Source of the DNA: an uncultured Opitutales bacterium
GTDB lineage: Bacteria; Verrucomicrobiota; Verrucomicrobiia; Opitutales; Seribacteraceae
Length of the DNA stretch: 64,000 nt
Reading direction: 5' to 3'
NCBI GenBank assembly: GCA_905612515.1
Contig: CAJQSI010000020.1
Span: forward strand, 1 to 64,000
The notes beneath the pieces were generated by a model. That model did not search any database. It was given only the letters and a program-made list of their open reading frames with translations, and was not told the DNA's origin. The translations under genes and the position numbers were made by a program. Positions 1-9,724 of this stretch are shown here, in pieces (position 1 is the stretch's first letter; each line of letters opens with the position of its first letter).

Positions 1-1
1 A

Positions 2-1555
<1,554 letters not shown>

Positions 1556-1617
1556 TTCCCCCGCGAGGACGGGCTAAATCGTCTAACTGAAAGCCAAAGC
1601 CGATGGAGACAAAAGTA

Positions 1618-1638
1618 GGTTTAAATCTCTTTTAAACC
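1618..1638. terminator. Short AT-rich inverted repeat between convergent genes
   Basis: GGTTTAAA (1618-1625) and TTTAAACC (1631-1638) form an 8-bp perfect inverted repeat with a 5-nt loop, between the DUF481 gene and the end of the minus-strand propeller gene; it overlaps the latter's stop codon. It could act as a weak bidirectional terminator, but it is AT-rich and lacks a clear T tract. Confidence 0.25.
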
Positions 1639-2756
1639 CTCAGAATCCTAGCCACTTCCTCAGCGTTCAGGGAATGCCCTACAAGAGGTTGAGAACCGTC
1701 GGCAGCCACTTGCTGCCATGCTGCGGCTAGGGTTCCATCAGCAAGGAAGCTCGCCGATGCATAGCGACTGCAACCAGTTGCATGAGGTGAGATGAATAGA
1801 GGGAAATCTTGCGATATACGACGCAACTTTGGAAACTCATCGTCAAATCCCCAAGCGAGTCCGCCGAGTTCCTCGCAGGAGTAACCCCTGGGTCTGCGAG
1901 CCGCCTTCGGGTTTTGGTCAAGGGACCGCAGGCACTCTGCCCCGTCATAGAAGTATAAAGACAGAGGAGGCAGACTCTCGAGAATCCCCACTTGCGGCAC
2001 CGAGAGCCGTTCGGTAACGCGTACACAGGCGACGTCCCAGCTCGGACCTCGTCCCAGCAAGTTCTTGGTAACGAGATGGAAAGCTTCACTGGCAGCTTCG
2101 CAAGTCGCCAAGCCTGTATTGGAGCTAGACCAAGAAAAGGGATGCGAGCAAAACACGAGTTGCGTAAAACCGTCGGAAGTCCGAAAGGCCACGGGATCCT
2201 TCATGTGCAGAAAACCTCCCTCAGACGTCGAAAGCACAGTAGCCGAATTTTCGGTACTGATCGAGGTCGGTTCCGAAGAATCACCGGAAAGGCAGTCGAT
2301 GCTCCAGACTCCAGTTCCAGGCTTCTGGAAGTGAATGAGATTCTTGGGATATGGAATTTGTTTCTCGGTAGAGACAAACATTTCCCAAGAATCACCATCG
2401 ACGGAAGGCAAAAGACTTCCACCCTCGATTGAGACTACGGAAGCATCCTCGGTGGAAAGATCCGCTTTGGAAAAGGAATGAATTTTCTCGAACGGGCCTT
2501 CGGGTTTCGTTGCCCTGAAGATGGAAAACTCAAGTCCTCTCTCGCCGGCGTCGGCCCCCTTGCGGGCATCTCCGGGATTACGGTAGCGGCCACAAAGCAG
2601 CAAGTCGCCGGAAGGCTCTTGAACAAGGTTCCCTCCCCCAAACCAGTAACCGCTTGCTTCGCCCAACGCAGGAACAAGAGTGCGGGCGGCATGCTGGTCG
2701 AGCAGGCGAAGACCCAACTGACGAAGCTTTTCCGGGAGTTCTTCGGGAAAGTTCAC
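1632..2756 (-). CDS. Propeller glycosidase-like protein (GH43/sialidase-type fold)
   Basis: This 374-aa protein starts at GTG and shows no signal peptide, so it is probably cytoplasmic. YWFGGGNLVQ near residue 38, then LLLCGRYRNPGDARKG and GERGLEFSIFRA, are the strand and acidic motifs seen in PVC proteins annotated as exo-alpha-sialidase or five-bladed propeller glycosidases. HMKDPVAF and SWDVACVRV look like later blade strands with acidic residues. It lies 56 nt downstream of cysN on the same strand, so readthrough is possible, but no functional link is evident. Substrate cannot be predicted. Confidence 0.55.
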   Translation of the reverse strand: MNFPEELPEKLRQLGLRLLDQHAARTLVPALGEASGYWFGGGNLVQEPSGDLLLCGRYRNPGDARKGADAGERGLEFSIFRATKPEGPFEKIHSFSKADLSTEDASVVSIEGGSLLPSVDGDSWEMFVSTEKQIPYPKNLIHFQKPGTGVWSIDCLSGDSSEPTSISTENSATVLSTSEGGFLHMKDPVAFRTSDGFTQLVFCSHPFSWSSSNTGLATCEAASEAFHLVTKNLLGRGPSWDVACVRVTERLSVPQVGILESLPPLSLYFYDGAECLRSLDQNPKAARRPRGYSCEELGGLAWGFDDEFPKLRRISQDFPLFISPHATGCSRYASASFLADGTLAAAWQQVAADGSQPLVGHSLNAEEVARILRV

Positions 2757-2812
2757 TGTTTACAAAGCTCTGATATCTGCGACGGGAAAACAAACAGAAA
2801 TCAGGATACGAA

Positions 2813-4087
2813 TTAGCGCATCATACCTGCGGCCAAAGTCTCGTTGGTGAAGGAGTCCACCAAGATGAAACTACCCGTATTCCGATTGCGCCGATAAGTA
2901 TCGAAAAACAAAGGTTGGGAAACGCGCAGGGTGACTCGACCGATGTCGTTCATTCCGAACTCATAATCATCCTCGACCTTGTGCAAGGTGTTGACGTCCA
3001 CCTTGTACAACACCTCGGTGACGATAGCCTGCACGTCCTTGGTAGTATGCCGCAGAAGATATTTTGATCCGGCCACGAGCTTCTTGGAAGAGGAAAACCA
3101 GCACAGCATGGCATCCAAATTCTGATCCACCTTGGGCTGGTTGTTCGGCTTCACAAGCATGTCGCCGCGACTGACGTCGATTTCGTCCTCAAGGGTAACG
3201 GTAACGGAGAGTGGATTGTACGCTTTCTCCAGTTCCTTGTCCGCCATGAGGATCTTCTTTATCCGTGTCGAAAATCCGGAAGGCAGTACCGTCACCTCGT
3301 CACCCGGCTTGAAGACCCCCCCGGCCACTCGACCGGCAAAACCTCGAAAATCGTGATGTTCGTCGGAATGCGGGCGTATCACCCACTGGACGGGGAAACG
3401 GGCATCCACGTGATTGGCATCGGAACCCACGTATACGGTTTCGAGATGATAAAGGAGCGAAGGCCCCTTGTACCACGGCATGTTCTCGGATCGCTCCACG
3501 ACGTTGTCACCCTTCAATGCGCTGATCGGAACAAAGGTCAGCTCGGTAACGTTATCCAGACGAGAGGCAAAGTCGCCGAAGTCCTTAAGAATCTGCTCGT
3601 AGGGGGGTTGCTCATAGTCAACCAGATCCATCTTGTTTATGCAGACGGCGACGTGCTTGATTCCGAGGAGGTCTGCAATGAAGGCATGCCGCTTGGTCTG
3701 CTCGATCACTCCCTTGCGGGCATCGACTAAGATGAGGGCTAGGTTTGCCGTAGAGGCCCCCGTCACCATGTTGCGGGTGTACTGGATGTGGCCCGGCGTA
3801 TCCGCGATGATGAATTTTCTCTTCGGCGTGGCAAAGTAACGGTAGGCGACGTCGATGGTAATTCCCTGCTCTCGCTCGGCCCTCAACCCATCGGTCAACA
3901 AAGCAAGGTTAACGTTTTCGTCGCCATGCTGCTTGCTGGAACGCTCGATGGCCTCGAGCTGGTCCTCGAAGATGGACTTGGTATCGTAAAAAAGTCGCCC
4001 GACGAGGGTACTCTTTCCGTCGTCAACGCTTCCCGCAGTAGTGAACCGCAGGAGATCCATTTCCAGGTAATTCTTGTCTTCGGTCAT
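2813..4087 (-). CDS. cysN: Sulfate adenylyltransferase subunit 1 (CysN GTPase)
   Basis: This 424-aa protein is the regulatory GTPase of ATP sulfurylase, which with CysD makes adenosine 5'-phosphosulfate from ATP and sulfate. G-protein motifs are intact: P-loop GSVDDGKST (residues 19-27), REQGITIDVAY for switch I, DTPGH, and NKMD. The translation-factor-like beta-barrel domains follow. It ends at residue 424, so there is no fused CysC kinase domain; the kinase is a separate gene upstream. It begins 9 nt after cysD on the same strand. Confidence 0.95.
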   Translation of the reverse strand: MTEDKNYLEMDLLRFTTAGSVDDGKSTLVGRLFYDTKSIFEDQLEAIERSSKQHGDENVNLALLTDGLRAEREQGITIDVAYRYFATPKRKFIIADTPGHIQYTRNMVTGASTANLALILVDARKGVIEQTKRHAFIADLLGIKHVAVCINKMDLVDYEQPPYEQILKDFGDFASRLDNVTELTFVPISALKGDNVVERSENMPWYKGPSLLYHLETVYVGSDANHVDARFPVQWVIRPHSDEHHDFRGFAGRVAGGVFKPGDEVTVLPSGFSTRIKKILMADKELEKAYNPLSVTVTLEDEIDVSRGDMLVKPNNQPKVDQNLDAMLCWFSSSKKLVAGSKYLLRHTTKDVQAIVTEVLYKVDVNTLHKVEDDYEFGMNDIGRVTLRVSQPLFFDTYRRNRNTGSFILVDSFTNETLAAGMMR

Positions 4088-4096
4088 TTAAAGGTC

Positions 4097-5002
4097 CTAA
4101 AAATATCCTTGTTTCTTACGGTCTTCCATCGCTGCCTCGGAACGACGGTCATCCGCTCGGGAACCACGTTCGGTAATCCTCGAGGCAGCCACTTCCTGGA
4201 TGACCTCGTCAAGAGAAGAGGCATTGGACCGAACGGCGCCCGTGCAAGTAGCATCCCCAATCGTACGAAAACGTACCGTTTCCTTGGCGGGGTTCTCTCC
4301 CTCACGGGGAACGACGAATTCCGAAACGGCAAGAAGGCTACCGTTACGCTCAACCACCTCTCGCTCATGAGCGAAGTAAAGACTCGGCAATTCGATTTCC
4401 TCGAGTCGGGCATATTGCCAAATGTCCATCTCCGTCCAATTGCTGAGCGGAAAGACGCGAAAGTTTTCGCTGGGAGCCATTCGACCATTGAACAGATTCC
4501 AAAGCTCAGGTCGCTGGTTCTTGGGGTCCCACTGCCCAAAAGCATCGCGGTGCGAGAAGAAACGTTCCTTGGCCCGAGCCTTCTCCTCGTCCCGCCGACC
4601 ACCACCGAGACAGGCGTCAAAGCCTTCACGCTCGATGGACTCCAAAAGGGTCACGGACTGCAGGCCATTTCGGCTGGCGTCAGGCCCCGTTTCTTCCTGA
4701 ACCGTGCCTCGTTCGATCGAATCCTGCACCAACCCCACGACCAATTGGGCTCCGAGTTTCTCCACGAAACGATCTCGAAACTCGATGGTCTCGGGGAAAT
4801 TATGCCCGGTGTCCACGTGAAGAAAATTAAAGGGTGTCTTTGCCGGGGCAAAGGCCTTGGCGGCCAAATGAGCCATCACGATAGAATCCTTCCCCCCCGA
4901 AAACATAAGGCATGGGCGTTCGAACTGGGCGGCCGTCTCTCGCAACACGAAAATGGACTCGGACTCGAGTTGATTGAGGTGCGTTACGTTGTATGTATGC
5001 AT
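4097..5002 (-). CDS. cysD: Sulfate adenylyltransferase subunit 2 (CysD)
   Basis: This 301-aa protein is of normal CysD length. The PP-loop SGGKDS (residues 35-40) binds ATP; HVDTGHNFPE and the RREEKARAKER-like stretch (here RRDEEKARAKER) are characteristic, as is NWTEMDIWQY. It is the catalytic subunit partnering CysN. The gene is between cysC (60 nt upstream) and cysN (9 nt downstream), forming a cysC-cysD-cysN operon. No sulfite or PAPS reductase is visible nearby, so the operon may supply PAPS for sulfotransfer as well as assimilation; that is inference. Confidence 0.95.
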   Translation of the reverse strand: MHTYNVTHLNQLESESIFVLRETAAQFERPCLMFSGGKDSIVMAHLAAKAFAPAKTPFNFLHVDTGHNFPETIEFRDRFVEKLGAQLVVGLVQDSIERGTVQEETGPDASRNGLQSVTLLESIEREGFDACLGGGRRDEEKARAKERFFSHRDAFGQWDPKNQRPELWNLFNGRMAPSENFRVFPLSNWTEMDIWQYARLEEIELPSLYFAHEREVVERNGSLLAVSEFVVPREGENPAKETVRFRTIGDATCTGAVRSNASSLDEVIQEVAASRITERGSRADDRRSEAAMEDRKKQGYF

Positions 5003-5062
5003 CGTATTTGTCCGAAAAAAAGATCTTGGGAGTAAGTCTCGAAAGGGAATTAAAGAACCGGC

Positions 5063-5668
5063 TTATTCGGGAAGCTGAACCAAGGGGAGGACGGCATCCA
5101 TCAATTGTGCGAGGGATTCCTCGGGCGAAGACTTCTCGGTGTCGATGGTCAGCCAAGGCGAATTCGATTCATCGAAGGCGGACGCCTTGCCCGTAAAATC
5201 GGAGATCTCCCCTGCCCTCGCCTTTGCGTAAAGCCCCTTCACATCGCGCTCCTCGCAGGTAGCGTAGGAAGCCTTGACGTACACCTCTCGAAAATCATCC
5301 TCGCCGACGATTGCCCGAGCGGTCTCGCGAAATTCCTGCCGAGGGGTGATGAAGGAAACAATGGTCACCAAACCGCTCGCGGCAAAAAGCTTGGCCACCT
5401 CCGCCACACGGCGCAGGTTTTCCTCACGGTCCTCGTTACAAAAACCGAGGTCCTTGTTCAAGCCGGACCTCAAGTTGTCACCATCCAGAACGGCAGTAAC
5501 CAGACCGTTTTCATGCAGGCTACGCTCCAACCCGATGGCCAACGTGCTCTTCCCCGAACCCGACAACCCGTACAGCCAGAATACCCGCCCGCTTTGGCGA
5601 AGCAGGCGTTCTTTGTCGGTCCGGGGCAATAATTTGTCCGCAACCGGATGTACGTTCGTGGCAACCAT
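5063..5668 (-). CDS. cysC: Adenylylsulfate kinase (CysC)
   Basis: The enzyme phosphorylates APS to PAPS. I chose the ATG at 5668 (201 aa, MVATNVHPVA...), because an upstream in-frame extension to 5761 has no family similarity and would give an overlong protein. Walker A GLSGSGKST lies at residues 34-42. LDGDNLRSGLNKDLGF, NLRRVAEVAKLF and the FITPRQEFR lid region are typical of APS kinases. It is the first gene of the minus-strand cysCDN operon. Confidence 0.95.
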   Translation of the reverse strand: MVATNVHPVADKLLPRTDKERLLRQSGRVFWLYGLSGSGKSTLAIGLERSLHENGLVTAVLDGDNLRSGLNKDLGFCNEDREENLRRVAEVAKLFAASGLVTIVSFITPRQEFRETARAIVGEDDFREVYVKASYATCEERDVKGLYAKARAGEISDFTGKASAFDESNSPWLTIDTEKSSPEESLAQLMDAVLPLVQLPE

Positions 5669-5788
5669 GAAGTATCGGGGGAAACAAACCAGCATACCAT
5701 TTTCACCGAAAAGTGAAAGCCAATACCTGTCATAGGAGATTAGACACCATCGCCATAGCAATGGGTTGAGTACAGAATCCAGCCTGGG

Positions 5789-6931
5789 TTACTTGATTCC
5801 TACTTCCAGACGGCGGCCTTTGTCAATTTCTCCGCCGGAAAGATCCCGCAGGATGTAATAATGATGCTGGAGCGGAAAAACGCCAGAGTAACTTCCGACG
5901 CTGAAGACGGAATTACGAAGTGATTTCGGGCCAATGGTGATTTTCCTTTTGCCGAAAATTTTGCCCGAGACGAAGGCAGATTCGATACCCCTGTGGTAGG
6001 TAAGCTTCTTTTTCAAGTCGTCCCATTTTTCGAGATAAGGAATGGTTTCTCTAGCACCCTCTTTGGTTTTCACCTCAATGGCCGTTTCGTCTAAAAACTC
6101 CTGCCACTGCTCGGGGCCGTCCCCGTCTTTCATTAGAATGGAGTCCGGTGAGTGGAACCCAACGGATAATACGGTTGGGTGATCCACGCTGGAAGGATCG
6201 TCCGCTTCCGCCCAAATGGCGACGCCGCGCGAGGTCGCCTCGAAACCGATCTCAAGAATTACCCCGTCCTCCAGTTCGGCCTTCAGTTCGATCCGACCCA
6301 ATTTCTCAGAGGGTTTGGGCGGGTTCTTGAAACCCACCAGCTTGCGAAAGTAATAGTGGAGGTCGGCCCTTGTGGACGAGTACGCATGAGCATTTCCACG
6401 AGGGTTCGGTTTGTTGTAATATCCGTGGTAGAACCTAAAGACAAGAGGACGCCCCTGAAGGAGAGATTCGCTGCCGTCTTTTAAGTAAAGATAGAAATGC
6501 CCGTTTCCGTGGAGGGCTACGTCGAAGTTGTCGGTCTCGAGAACGGAGTGGTAAGTGGCCCACTTGCCCGAACCAAGAGTGGGGAGGAGAACCTTCCCTC
6601 TGGGTCCCACAGCTTCCTTAACCGTCGGAGAATCAGAAGAAGCGGGATTCGAGGGAACGGATGGATCTACAGGTTTCGAGGGAGGCGTTGCAGGTGGGGG
6701 AGGCGCGGATAATTCCCGGGCCAACTCCCGAGAATCAGGCTTGAGATCCGACAGTTTGATGACGAAATTTCGGCCATTCATGAAAAGCGTAACGGTCTCC
6801 GCATCTCCTTGGACGAACTTGGCCTTGATCGTTCGACCCCCACTGTTCGTCCACTCATGGATCACGGACTGAGCGAGGACGATCTGGGTAATAGAAATCA
6901 GGAACAGGAGAGAAAACTTGATAGGTTTCAT
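5789..6931 (-). CDS. Secreted protein with N-terminal SHD1 domain
   Basis: I placed the start at ATG 6931 because it opens a clean signal peptide (MKPIKFSLLFLISITQIVLAQ); the longer in-frame reading runs into hemW. Residues about 24-75 (HEWTNSGGRTIKAKF ... FVIKLSDL) match the SLA1-homology domain 1 pattern that PVC bacteria use at the start of secreted proteins. A Pro/Ser-rich linker (about 80-110) leads to a 250-aa region of mixed beta character that I do not recognise. It starts 31 nt after hemW ends and may be co-transcribed with it. Role unknown. Confidence 0.75.
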   Translation of the reverse strand: MKPIKFSLLFLISITQIVLAQSVIHEWTNSGGRTIKAKFVQGDAETVTLFMNGRNFVIKLSDLKPDSRELARELSAPPPPATPPSKPVDPSVPSNPASSDSPTVKEAVGPRGKVLLPTLGSGKWATYHSVLETDNFDVALHGNGHFYLYLKDGSESLLQGRPLVFRFYHGYYNKPNPRGNAHAYSSTRADLHYYFRKLVGFKNPPKPSEKLGRIELKAELEDGVILEIGFEATSRGVAIWAEADDPSSVDHPTVLSVGFHSPDSILMKDGDGPEQWQEFLDETAIEVKTKEGARETIPYLEKWDDLKKKLTYHRGIESAFVSGKIFGKRKITIGPKSLRNSVFSVGSYSGVFPLQHHYYILRDLSGGEIDKGRRLEVGIK

Positions 6932-6962
6932 TTCTACGAGTTTGCCCAAAGAAAGAAAAACG

Positions 6963-8138
6963 TCAAACCTCGGAGGCCAGTTCGGGCAACTCTGATGCGA
7001 TGGCATCAGCGAGAATTCGCCCAGCGGTGAGCAATCGGTATCGACCCCCCTCCTTTTCCACCAATCCTTCGTCCTCAAAACGCCGGAAGAACAGGCGCAA
7101 AGGATCAAAGGCAGAGAACGGGACTGAAAACCGGCGACCGATCTCGGCAAGATCGAAACCCGCGTTGAGCCGAAGCCCGAATAGCACGGAATCATGGGCA
7201 AGGCTTCTGTCGGAAAGCGCTTCGACGTCCTCAACCGGGGAAGCATTGTTTTCTTCGAGAGAGTGGCCCCATGCCTCGAGGTTGGAAACATTACGGTAAC
7301 GTTTGCCGCTGAATTGAGAAGCAGCCGAAGGCCCATAACCCAGCCACTCGTTCATTCGCCAAGTATTCAGGTTGTGAAGCGATTCCATGCCTGTCCGAGC
7401 GAAATTGGAAATCTCGTACTGGCCGTAACCACGGCTAGGCAGGTATTCCCACGCCAATTCGTAAAAAGCCGCCTCCCGATCGGCATCTATGCTCAGTTCC
7501 CCCTTGGCCAAGCGCGCATACAAGGCCGTGTCCTCCTCAAAGGTGAGACAGTAGGTGGAAATGTGGTCGGGACTCAGTTCGACCGCCCGGCTAAGATCGC
7601 CTTCCCATTGCTCGATTGTTTGCCCGGGAGCACCGAAGATAAGGTCCAAGTTGACGGATTCGAAACCCATGTCTCGAATCAGATCGTAAGCGGACAGAGC
7701 TTTTTCGGGAGGATGCCGGCGACCCATTTCGCCCAAAAGTTCAGCATCGAAGGTTTGTACCCCCAACGAGACACGGGTCACGCCGCCTGCCTTAAGTGCC
7801 CCCAGCTTTTCCGGAGTTACTTCATTAGGCGCTAATTCCACGCTCCATTCCTTCACCTCGTCGCCGGACTTTTCCCGCACAATTTCGCACAACTCGGAAA
7901 GTTCATCGGGCGAAAGCACTCCCGGCGTCCCTCCGCCGATGAAAATCGTCTCCACCGAACGAGGTGGCGCAATCCGCATAAACTCTCGCCTCAACCAAAT
8001 TATGTAACTTTTGATTGAGTTTTTTCTTGGTTTCTCTTGGTAGAACGCGCAAAAGTCACATGTGGACGAGCAGAACGGCACATGGACATATACGCCAAGC
8101 GGGTTTTGCTCTTCCTTGTTTTTATCTTGAACGTTCAT
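6963..8138 (-). CDS. hemW: Radical SAM heme chaperone HemW-like (coproporphyrinogen oxidase family)
   Basis: This 391-aa protein has the radical-SAM cluster C23-x3-C27-x2-C30 right after VYVHVPF, the family signature. IFIGGGTPGVLSPDEL, RVSLGVQTFDAELL and NLDLIFGAPGQTIEQW follow in HemW order, and the C-terminal winged-helix-like region is present. The family binds heme and hands it to membrane proteins; older annotations call it oxygen-independent coproporphyrinogen III oxidase. The residues around the cluster match HemW rather than HemN. It is divergent from the lipoprotein gene starting at 8175, with a 36-nt shared spacer. Confidence 0.88.
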   Translation of the reverse strand: MNVQDKNKEEQNPLGVYVHVPFCSSTCDFCAFYQEKPRKNSIKSYIIWLRREFMRIAPPRSVETIFIGGGTPGVLSPDELSELCEIVREKSGDEVKEWSVELAPNEVTPEKLGALKAGGVTRVSLGVQTFDAELLGEMGRRHPPEKALSAYDLIRDMGFESVNLDLIFGAPGQTIEQWEGDLSRAVELSPDHISTYCLTFEEDTALYARLAKGELSIDADREAAFYELAWEYLPSRGYGQYEISNFARTGMESLHNLNTWRMNEWLGYGPSAASQFSGKRYRNVSNLEAWGHSLEENNASPVEDVEALSDRSLAHDSVLFGLRLNAGFDLAEIGRRFSVPFSAFDPLRLFFRRFEDEGLVEKEGGRYRLLTAGRILADAIASELPELASEV

Positions 8139-8174
8139 GCCAAATTCACAGACAAAGAAATCATAAACCTCTTA

Positions 8175-9080
8175 ATGACAATGCAACGCTTATTTCTCAA
8201 GTCCTTCATGGTCGCAACCGCTCTTTTCTGGTTAGCCGGTTGCAACAAGCCAAGTTTCATAAACCTCACGTCGGGAAACCTGAACCAGAATCCATCCGGC
8301 ATCTACACCATGCAGACCGAGATCGACCTACAGGATCGGAACGTCATCGAAGATTCCATACAAGTATTCGCCGTAATTGGCGGACAAGAGGTACCGATGG
8401 TTACCGATCAATTGAACAACCGGATATGGAGTTGCGACTACAAACTCCCCGCCGGTTACGATGAGGCTGCCTATTACTTCCGGGCCGATTATGAAGTAAA
8501 CAAAAACGGCGTTACCCGCAAAACGCAGAAAAAGAGCAAGTTACAGCGCTTCAGCTTGGAAAACCGCTACGTCGGCAACCTCGCCGCCTATCGGGCTCCC
8601 GTCGGTTCCGAGATCGCGGTGCAGGGACGCGGCTTCACTCGGCACGACAACGTGCGCTTCGGTGGCCAAGCCACCCAAACCAAATATCTTTCGGAAAATG
8701 AAATTAGATTCGTAGTTCCCGCCCTGCCTGCAGGAGTCGACTACCCGGTACAGCTCATCGGCGGGCCCTACGGCAGCTTGGACGTGGGAGATTTCCGTAT
8801 CGACGAAAGCTCCCTTAGCGTATCTCCGCAAAGCATAGAAATCTCATCAGGGGAAAGTGAAGTACTCCTCTTCAAGATAGACTTCGAGGCCCCTGCTGGT
8901 GGATTGCCCGTCCAAGTCGAAACCGACGTGCCCGCCTCCGTCATCATGCCCGAGGCTCACATCCAAGAAGGTGCTCGCACCGCCAACATCCCCGTAAAGG
9001 GAGGGCAACCCGGAGCAGGCAATCTCTTCATCAAGATACCCGGCCTCAAGGAAGTCACCGTACCGATAAAGGTGCTCTAG
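8175..9080 (+). CDS. Lipoprotein with IPT/TIG domain
   Basis: I chose ATG 8175 (301 aa) or the ATG at 8181; a longer in-frame reading overlaps hemW. The N-terminus is a lipoprotein signal ending LAGC (Cys near residue 23). Residues about 140-200 (GSEIAVQGRGF ... VRFGG ... IRFVVPALPAG) have the IPT/TIG strand pattern of Ig-like domains, and the C-terminal ~85 residues look like a second beta-sandwich (VSPQSIEISSGESEVLLFKI). Probably a lipid-anchored surface or periplasmic adhesion/structural protein; no enzyme motif is visible. Confidence 0.7.
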   Translation: MTMQRLFLKSFMVATALFWLAGCNKPSFINLTSGNLNQNPSGIYTMQTEIDLQDRNVIEDSIQVFAVIGGQEVPMVTDQLNNRIWSCDYKLPAGYDEAAYYFRADYEVNKNGVTRKTQKKSKLQRFSLENRYVGNLAAYRAPVGSEIAVQGRGFTRHDNVRFGGQATQTKYLSENEIRFVVPALPAGVDYPVQLIGGPYGSLDVGDFRIDESSLSVSPQSIEISSGESEVLLFKIDFEAPAGGLPVQVETDVPASVIMPEAHIQEGARTANIPVKGGQPGAGNLFIKIPGLKEVTVPIKVL

Positions 9081-9119
9081 TTTACTCCGTCGACATCGCC
9101 TTGCTCAGAGGTGGACGGC

Positions 9120-9149
9120 TTGACTTCCAAGGGCATCATACGGTAGAAG
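9120..9149 (+). promoter_or_regulatory. Candidate sigma-70-type promoter of tRNA-Thr/tRNA-Ser
   Basis: TTGACT (9120-9125) and TAGAAG (9144-9149) are separated by 18 nt, matching the -35 well and the -10 at four of six positions. A start near 9156 would precede the tRNA-Thr gene by about 10 nt. Before insertion of the element this promoter would also have served tRNA-Ser. Confidence 0.45.
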
Positions 9150-9166
9150 CACCCCTGCAAACGAAG

Positions 9167-9242
9167 GCCACCTTAGCTCAGTTGGTAGAGCAGGGGTTTT
9201 GTAAACCTCAGGTCGTCGGTTCGAGTCCGACAGGTGGCTCCA
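9167..9242 (+). tRNA. tRNA-Thr(TGT)
   Basis: The 76-nt gene folds as a complete cloverleaf. The acceptor stem GCCACCT (9167-9173) pairs with AGGTGGC (9232-9238), then discriminator T and encoded CCA (9240-9242). The anticodon stem 9193-9197/9205-9209 holds loop TTTGTAA with anticodon TGT at 9200-9202. GGTTCGAGTCC is a normal T arm. A truncated tRNA-Ser begins 7 nt downstream. Confidence 0.96.
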
Positions 9243-9248
9243 TCTTCA

Positions 9249-9290
9249 GGAAGGGTGGCAGAGTGGTCTAATGCGGCGGTCTTGAAAACC
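9249..9290 (+). pseudogene. Truncated 5' half of tRNA-Ser(TGA) (original host copy)
   Basis: These 42 nt match positions 15956-15997 of the intact tRNA-Ser at 40 of 42 bases (differences at 9264 and 9268). They contain the acceptor 5' strand, D arm and anticodon loop with TGA, then similarity stops abruptly at 9290 in the 3' side of the anticodon stem. Downstream sequence cannot complete a T arm or acceptor. It follows tRNA-Thr by 6 nt, as in a tRNA-Thr-tRNA-Ser transcript, so this is most likely the host's own 5' half severed by integration. Confidence 0.88.
9269..9290 (+). repeat. attL core (left direct repeat)
   Basis: 22 bp identical to 15976-15997; it covers the end of the D loop, the anticodon stem and the anticodon loop of tRNA-Ser. 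The two substitutions between the longer 42-bp copies both lie 5' of this core, which places the strand exchange within 9269-9290. Confidence 0.85.
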
Positions 9291-9380
9291 AGCTCACCAC
9301 TCAGCTACCCGCCACTGTACAAGCGGGAAAGATTAATCGCTTTTTATTTTTATGCGGTAAAGTGCCTAAAGCAGGCCCTT

Positions 9381-9401
9381 TTCGTTGGTAATTCGTTGGT
9401 A
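9381..9401 (+). repeat. Tandem 10-bp repeat near attL
   Basis: TTCGTTGGTA occurs at 9381-9390 and 9392-9401, a period of 11 bp, close to one helical turn. A near copy (TTGTTGGTAA) lies at 15892-15901 just inside the other end. Such paired sites at both ends would suit integrase arm binding, but no experiment supports this. Confidence 0.45.
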
Positions 9402-9471
9402 GGAAGCTGATTCAACTTTAAATTCTTTTTAATTAACGAGTTAAGTTCAATTTCTATGCCTTAATCCTTGC

Positions 9472-9531
9472 CTTGACCGCATTGGCATTTGGTCAAGCGC
9501 GGAAAGCATATACATTCAAAGATTGGTCAAG
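9472..9531. repeat. Inverted plus direct repeats upstream of the Rep-like gene
   Basis: CTTGACC (9472-9478) pairs with GGTCAAG (9491-9497), giving a 7-bp stem with a 12-nt loop, and GGTCAAG recurs at 9525-9531. The cluster lies about 200 bp ahead of the HUH Rep-like gene, where a hairpin nick site or iterons would be expected. Function is inferred from position. Confidence 0.4.
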
Positions 9532-9724
9532 CCTTCGGCCAACGACTGCCCCTCAGTTAAGACAAAGGATTCATGCCCACAACAAGGGCGCAACCAATGG
9601 CCATACTATATATAGGCTTACTGCTCTGCTTCCTATTATTCATTAACTAAGGTACAAAAGATATAAAATGTAAGATTCTTTGGAGCTAAAGTAGAATTTC
9701 AGGATTTAACGCATATCATCCCAT

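Larger units (their letters stand above)
9291..9724. other. 434-bp non-coding left end of the element
   Basis: I see no supportable gene here. The stretch is AT-rich and holds a CCCGC/GCGGG inverted repeat (9308-9327), the 11-bp tandem repeat at 9381-9401 and the GGTCAAG repeats at 9472-9531. It lies between attL and the Rep-like gene, so it is the likely place for an integrase arm region and a replication origin; this is inference from position. Confidence 0.5.

Noticed and set aside
3788..5035. 415-aa plus-strand open frame
   Set aside because: It is antisense to cysN, cysD and their junction, has no recognisable domain, and the minus-strand genes are certain.
9308..9327. CCCGC/GCGGG inverted repeat after the truncated tRNA-Ser as a terminator
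   Set aside because: Only 5 bp with a 10-nt loop, and the T-rich stretch starts 13 nt later.
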